Assembly: GCA_021325175.1 (NCBI GenBank)
Contig: JAJPHS010000051.1
Span: forward strand, 1-33,362
DNA from: Terriglobia bacterium
GTDB taxonomy: Bacteria; Acidobacteriota; Terriglobia; Bryobacterales; Bryobacteraceae
Reading direction: 5' to 3'
Length of the DNA: 33,362 bases
The notes below the pieces were generated by a model that made no database searches, had not been told where the DNA came from, and worked only from the letters and a program-made list of their open reading frames with translations. Made by a program: the position numbers and the translations under genes. Positions within the stretch are counted from its first letter, which is position 1, and every line of letters starts with the position of its first letter. Of this stretch, positions 31,919 through 33,362 are shown piece by piece.

Positions 31919-33362
31919 CCACTTACGAAAGCGACATCCTGATCATCGGCGCGGGCATCAGCGCGGCCATGCTGGCGCAGAAATTATCGGAGCTGAAGCC
32001 GGGCGTCGGCATCACCGTCGTCGAAGCGGGCAGATCGATTTTCGACTTCGAGAATCGCCTGAAATACCGGGCGCGGATGATGCATTACGGCGAAAATCCG
32101 TGGCCGGGAGATTTTATGGAAGGGCAGTTCGCCGCCGGCGGGATTTCGCACACCATGGCCGTCGGCGGGCAGGCGCTGCATTGGGGCGGTGTGTGCAATC
32201 GCTTCTCGGTGGAGGACCTGCGGCTGAAATCGCTGTACGGCTTGTACGTCGATTGGCCGATCGAGTGGGACGAACTCGAAAAATTTTATTGCGAAGCGGA
32301 GCGCCGCCTGGGAGTTTCGGGCGAGCCGAGTCCGTTTCCCGAGGACAAGCGCAGCGAGCCTTATCCGATGAAGCCGATGCCGCTGACCTGGAGTCTGGCG
32401 CGGCTGAAGGAATGGGGCGATAAGAGCGGGATTTTGTTTCAAGGAACGCCGCAAGCCAAGAACACGGTTCCCTATGACGGGCGCGCGGCCTGCCAGCGCT
32501 GCGGAACCTGCGATATCTGCCCGACCGGCGCGCGTTATTCCCCGGATTTTACGTTCAAGAAGCTGATCGCGGAAAAAAAAATCACGCTTCAGGACCGGAC
32601 GCTGGTGCGAAAACTGATCCTGGACGGCGCAAAGAAGAAAGTGATCGCCGCGCGCGCCATGACGCAAGATGGCAATGAAGTCGAGTATCGCGCGAAAACG
32701 TTCGTGGTGGCGAGCGGATATACGTGGAGTTCGCATTTGCTGCTTTTATCGGACGCGGCCAACCGCTCGGGGCAGGTTGGGAAATACATGAACGGGCACG
32801 CGTTCATTCAGGCGTTCATCGAGCTCGACCAGGAAATTCTGCCCAACATGAACACGCAGTACGGTTTGATTTCGCGGCAATTTTTCCGTTGTTCGCCGAA
32901 GGATACCTATGTGCGGCACGATCTGCGGATCTGGGATTGGGCTCGGGCGGCTCCGCGGCTCAAGGATGCGAGCGGGCGAATCCTGTTGGGCGATGAAATC
33001 GTCAAGGACTGGAAGGCGAAGCCGGCGCGCGGGGCAGCCCGGGTCCGGGCCTATTACGACATTCATCCGGCCGAGAATTCAGAACTGACGCTGGATGCGT
33101 CGGCGAAGAATCAGTGGGGCGATCCGATGCCGAAAATCGTGCACCGGCGCGATGCGGCTTGCGAGGCCCGCTATGGCGCGACGAAGGCGCACATCCAGGG
33201 CGTGTTCGAGAGGCTCGCCCAAAACGATAATGGCAAAATTTTGCGGGTGAGCGAGGGAGATTATCTGGATCATCCGGCGGGCGGGTGCAGGATGGGGACC
33301 GATCCGGCAACGAGCGTGTGCGACAGCTACGGCCGCACCCATGATCACGAGAATTTATTCGT
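31915..33362 (+). CDS. GMC-family FAD dehydrogenase (gluconate/glucose dehydrogenase-like), cut by window end
   Basis: The frame is open from GTG 31915 to the window edge: 482 full codons, so about 40-60 C-terminal residues are missing. GGAG precedes the GTG by 8 nt. The FAD-binding start is ILIIGAGISAAMLAQ (GxGxxS/A), followed by GGQALHWGG (84-92). Near the end HPAGGCRMGTDP and THDHENLFV are the GMC signature around the catalytic His. An unusual cysteine cluster, CQRCGTCDICP (Cys193/196/199/202), may hold an iron-sulfur centre, as FAD glucose dehydrogenases of the gamma-alpha-beta type do. It probably oxidises a sugar or sugar acid in the periplasm, exported with the preceding Tat-signal subunit. 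A cytochrome c gene may follow outside the window. Confidence 0.9.
   Translation, partial: MTTYESDILIIGAGISAAMLAQKLSELKPGVGITVVEAGRSIFDFENRLKYRARMMHYGENPWPGDFMEGQFAAGGISHTMAVGGQALHWGGVCNRFSVEDLRLKSLYGLYVDWPIEWDELEKFYCEAERRLGVSGEPSPFPEDKRSEPYPMKPMPLTWSLARLKEWGDKSGILFQGTPQAKNTVPYDGRAACQRCGTCDICPTGARYSPDFTFKKLIAEKKITLQDRTLVRKLILDGAKKKVIAARAMTQDGNEVEYRAKTFVVASGYTWSSHLLLLSDAANRSGQVGKYMNGHAFIQAFIELDQEILPNMNTQYGLISRQFFRCSPKDTYVRHDLRIWDWARAAPRLKDASGRILLGDEIVKDWKAKPARGAARVRAYYDIHPAENSELTLDASAKNQWGDPMPKIVHRRDAACEARYGATKAHIQGVFERLAQNDNGKILRVSEGDYLDHPAGGCRMGTDPATSVCDSYGRTHDHENLF

Overview
The window looks like chromosomal DNA of an acidobacterium close to Solibacter/Bryobacter. This rests on protein types, not on a marker gene: a seven-bladed SBBP protein ending in the Solibacter-type C-terminal domain (TIGR03437), an ADOP-type duplicated permease, a 'VWFA-related Acidobacterial' protein, and high G+C with many long antisense open frames. 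I found no tRNA, rRNA, transposase, integrase or CRISPR array. It reads as ordinary core and accessory chromosome with one visibly broken gene.

Left part (1-8830, all minus strand). An operon-like trio encodes a secreted helical protein, a membrane histidine kinase and an NtrC-type sigma-54 activator. Immediately downstream of the activator lies a near-consensus -24/-12 (sigma-54) promoter at 5069-5084. It sits 17 nt (inferred leader) before the start of a proline-rich predicted lipoprotein with two copies of a roughly 80-residue domain. A divergent prolipoprotein diacylglyceryl transferase homologue (Lgt) and the SBBP protein follow. I read this as a candidate self-contained signalling module: envelope sensor, activator, and sigma-54-dependent surface lipoprotein.

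Middle (9144-18816). Two MFS transporters (one generic, one of the metabolite:H+ symporter type) flank a small secreted protein made of two tandem repeats. A double-ACT protein follows. A DUF305 + LVIVD-repeat pair overlaps by 4 nt, and its strong sigma-70-like promoter places the start point on the ATG, suggesting a leaderless mRNA. An orphan ADOP permease and a VWA protein are next, convergent to each other.

Right part (18936-33362). An MdtB/MdtC-like RND pump gene is split by one frameshift near 20232 and has no adaptor gene beside it. Next come a penicillin-binding transpeptidase, an enoyl-CoA hydratase/isomerase and a fused indolepyruvate:ferredoxin oxidoreductase. A hotdog thioesterase diverges from the oxidoreductase across a 76-nt gap containing a perfect 10-bp inverted repeat. 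The window ends in a plus-strand operon: a 12-codon leader ORF, a secreted amidohydrolase, a PQQ dehydrogenase, a gluconate-dehydrogenase subunit-3-like protein and a GMC flavoprotein cut by the window edge. Three of the last four genes are joined by GTGA stop/start overlaps or short gaps, suggesting coordinated periplasmic oxidation of a sugar-like substrate.
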